Shown in pieces: positions 62,885 through 63,604 of a stretch of DNA of 63,604 nucleotides. Each line of letters starts with the position of its first letter. Position 1 is the first letter of the stretch. Origin of the DNA: Clostridia bacterium (GTDB taxonomy: Bacteria > Bacillota > Clostridia > Oscillospirales > CAG-272); the NCBI GenBank assembly GCA_017463865.1, contig JAFTOI010000018.1, positions 1 through 63,604 on the forward strand. The letters run 5' to 3'. Position numbers and translations under genes: made by a program. The notes beneath the pieces are model-generated. The model did not search any database. It was not told the origin of the DNA and saw nothing but the letters and a program-made list of their open reading frames with translations.

Positions 62885-63103
62885 ATGACCATTTACCCAA
62901 GACTGCGCGATCTGCGTGAGGACGCTGATAAAAGCCAGGCCGAGATCGCACAGGTGATCGGCACCAGCCAATCCTATTATGCGCAATACGAAAACGGCAG
63001 ACGAATGCTGCCGTTTGACCGGGCAATTACCCTTGCCCGGTATTACAATGTGTCGCTTGATTATCTCGCGGGGCTGATCAACACGCCGCGAAAGCTTCGC
63101 TGA
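62885..63103 (+). CDS. XRE-family helix-turn-helix regulator
   Basis: 72 residues, essentially one HTH_3 domain: RLRDLREDADKSQAEIAQVIGTSQSYYAQYENGRRMLPFDRAITLARYYNVSLDYLAG, with the recognition helix near 29-40. AGGAGG precedes the ATG. Likely binds the nearby inverted repeat. Confidence 0.9.
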   Translation: MTIYPRLRDLREDADKSQAEIAQVIGTSQSYYAQYENGRRMLPFDRAITLARYYNVSLDYLAGLINTPRKLR

Positions 63104-63153
63104 CGCTTACTTCATCTCCCGCGCCAGCGTAAAACGCTCAACACACGGAAAAC

Positions 63154-63205
63154 GCCCTCCGTCACGGCTTACGCCGTGCCACCTCTCTCGAAGAGGGAGG
63201 CTTTG
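63154..63205. repeat. palindromic repeat family C, copy 2
   Basis: CCCTCCGTCACGGC, GCCGTGCC, ACCTCTCTCGAAGAGGGAGGC: same units and order as half of 20537-20660. It precedes the end of the CCA-adding gene. Confidence 0.75.
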
Positions 63206-63207
63206 CG

Positions 63208-63604
63208 TCACTTCATCTCCGCCGCCAGCGCCATCAGCTTCTCCCGCTCATTCATCGCCGGACTCTCGATCACCGCGTCAAGCAACTGGCCCAGCACCCG
63301 CCCGATCGCGGGGCCGCGGGGGATGCCGATGGCGGCGAGATCACTGCCGGTGACAGCAAGATGCGCGAGGTCAGTGCAGTCGCCCCGCGCGGCGGTGTGC
63401 GCAAGGGCGAGGGTGTAGGCCGACATATCCTCCCCGAAAGCAGCGCGGAACGCCAGCAGGTCGCCGGCGGCGACCTGCCCGCCGGCGCGCATCAACTGAC
63501 GCGCGGTTAGATTGGCATCCTCCCCCAGCGGCAGATCGCGCAGGGCGAGCGCGGCGGTCACACGGCGGATGACCGCACCGGGGAAACGCAGGCGGGTCAG
63601 CGCG
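63208..63604 (-). CDS. CCA-adding tRNA nucleotidyltransferase, C-terminal part (cut by window end)
   Basis: About 132 residues are visible, all from the C-terminal RNA-binding region: LAVTGSDLAAIGIPRGPAIGRVLGQLLDAVIES and NEREKLMALAAEM are typical. The reading frame stays open to 63604, so the catalytic domain lies beyond the window; the in-frame GTG at 63561 is not the start. The full protein adds or repairs the CCA end of tRNA. Confidence 0.85.
   Translation of the reverse strand, partial: ALTRLRFPGAVIRRVTAALALRDLPLGEDANLTARQLMRAGGQVAAGDLLAFRAAFGEDMSAYTLALAHTAARGDCTDLAHLAVTGSDLAAIGIPRGPAIGRVLGQLLDAVIESPAMNEREKLMALAAEMK

Overview
This window reads as a GC-rich chromosome segment of an anaerobic member of the Clostridia, most likely Oscillospirales/Ruminococcaceae-like. 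Supporting signs are a T-box leader, strong Shine-Dalgarno sites, an S-layer-homology surface protein, [FeFe]-hydrogenase maturases with a PAS-linked sensory [FeFe]-hydrogenase, a flavodiiron protein, a GTPase-dependent H-cluster pathway, and the Gram-positive block yybS-gdpP-rplI-dnaB-tilS-hpt-ftsH. Taxonomy is an inference from gene content only.

Layout. 1-1240: an IS5-type element cut by the window edge. 1368-2390: a stand-alone D-2-hydroxyacid dehydrogenase. 2463-10261: a branched-chain amino acid operon (T-box, ilvB, ilvN, ilvC, ilvD, a DUF815 ATPase, ilvA). 10544-12049: a clan-A glycoside hydrolase. 12051-16266: hydrogenase maturation operon (TM1266-like regulator, hydE, hydG, hydF) behind a leader RNA with terminator and possible switch. 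16430-17865: purine permease. 17922-20487: divergent Crp/Fnr regulator and a four-domain flavodiiron protein sharing a perfect palindrome. 20661-25602: minus-strand cluster of two thioredoxin-like ferredoxins, a sensory [FeFe]-hydrogenase, a SpoIIE-type phosphatase and a group-B-like [FeFe]-hydrogenase. 25635-26878: alanine dehydrogenase. 27174-33890: export/surface operon (duplicated HlyD-type adaptor, MacB-type ATPase and permease, SLH protein with nine repeats). 33970-43584: carbohydrate island with two AraC regulators, an Idh/MocA oxidoreductase, GH10 xylanase, solute-binding lipoprotein, RraA-like protein, esterase, SDR and enolase-superfamily dehydratase. 43664-43756: tRNA-Ser(GCU). 43823-46816: two unknown membrane proteins and ribulokinase. 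47039-49142: two paralogous lipoproteins and a frameshifted MazG-like gene. 49181-58451: housekeeping operon ftsH to yybS. 58614-63604: NhaC-type antiporter, lipoprotein, serine dehydratase, DUF6809 protein, small HTH protein, and the C-terminal end of a CCA-adding enzyme.

How the parts fit. The maturation operon would build the H-cluster for both [FeFe]-hydrogenase proteins next door. No HydABC-type bifurcating hydrogenase is in the window. The sensory hydrogenase plus phosphatase suggests that H2 or redox state is read out through protein dephosphorylation, and the nearby Crp/Fnr protein and flavodiiron protein suggest coupling to O2/NO defence. Amino acid genes (ilv, ald, ilvA, sdaA) give both synthesis and fermentation of amino acids. 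The 34-46 kb island is a pentose/uronic-acid plant polysaccharide locus. Several families of palindromic repeats lie between genes and sometimes inside operons.
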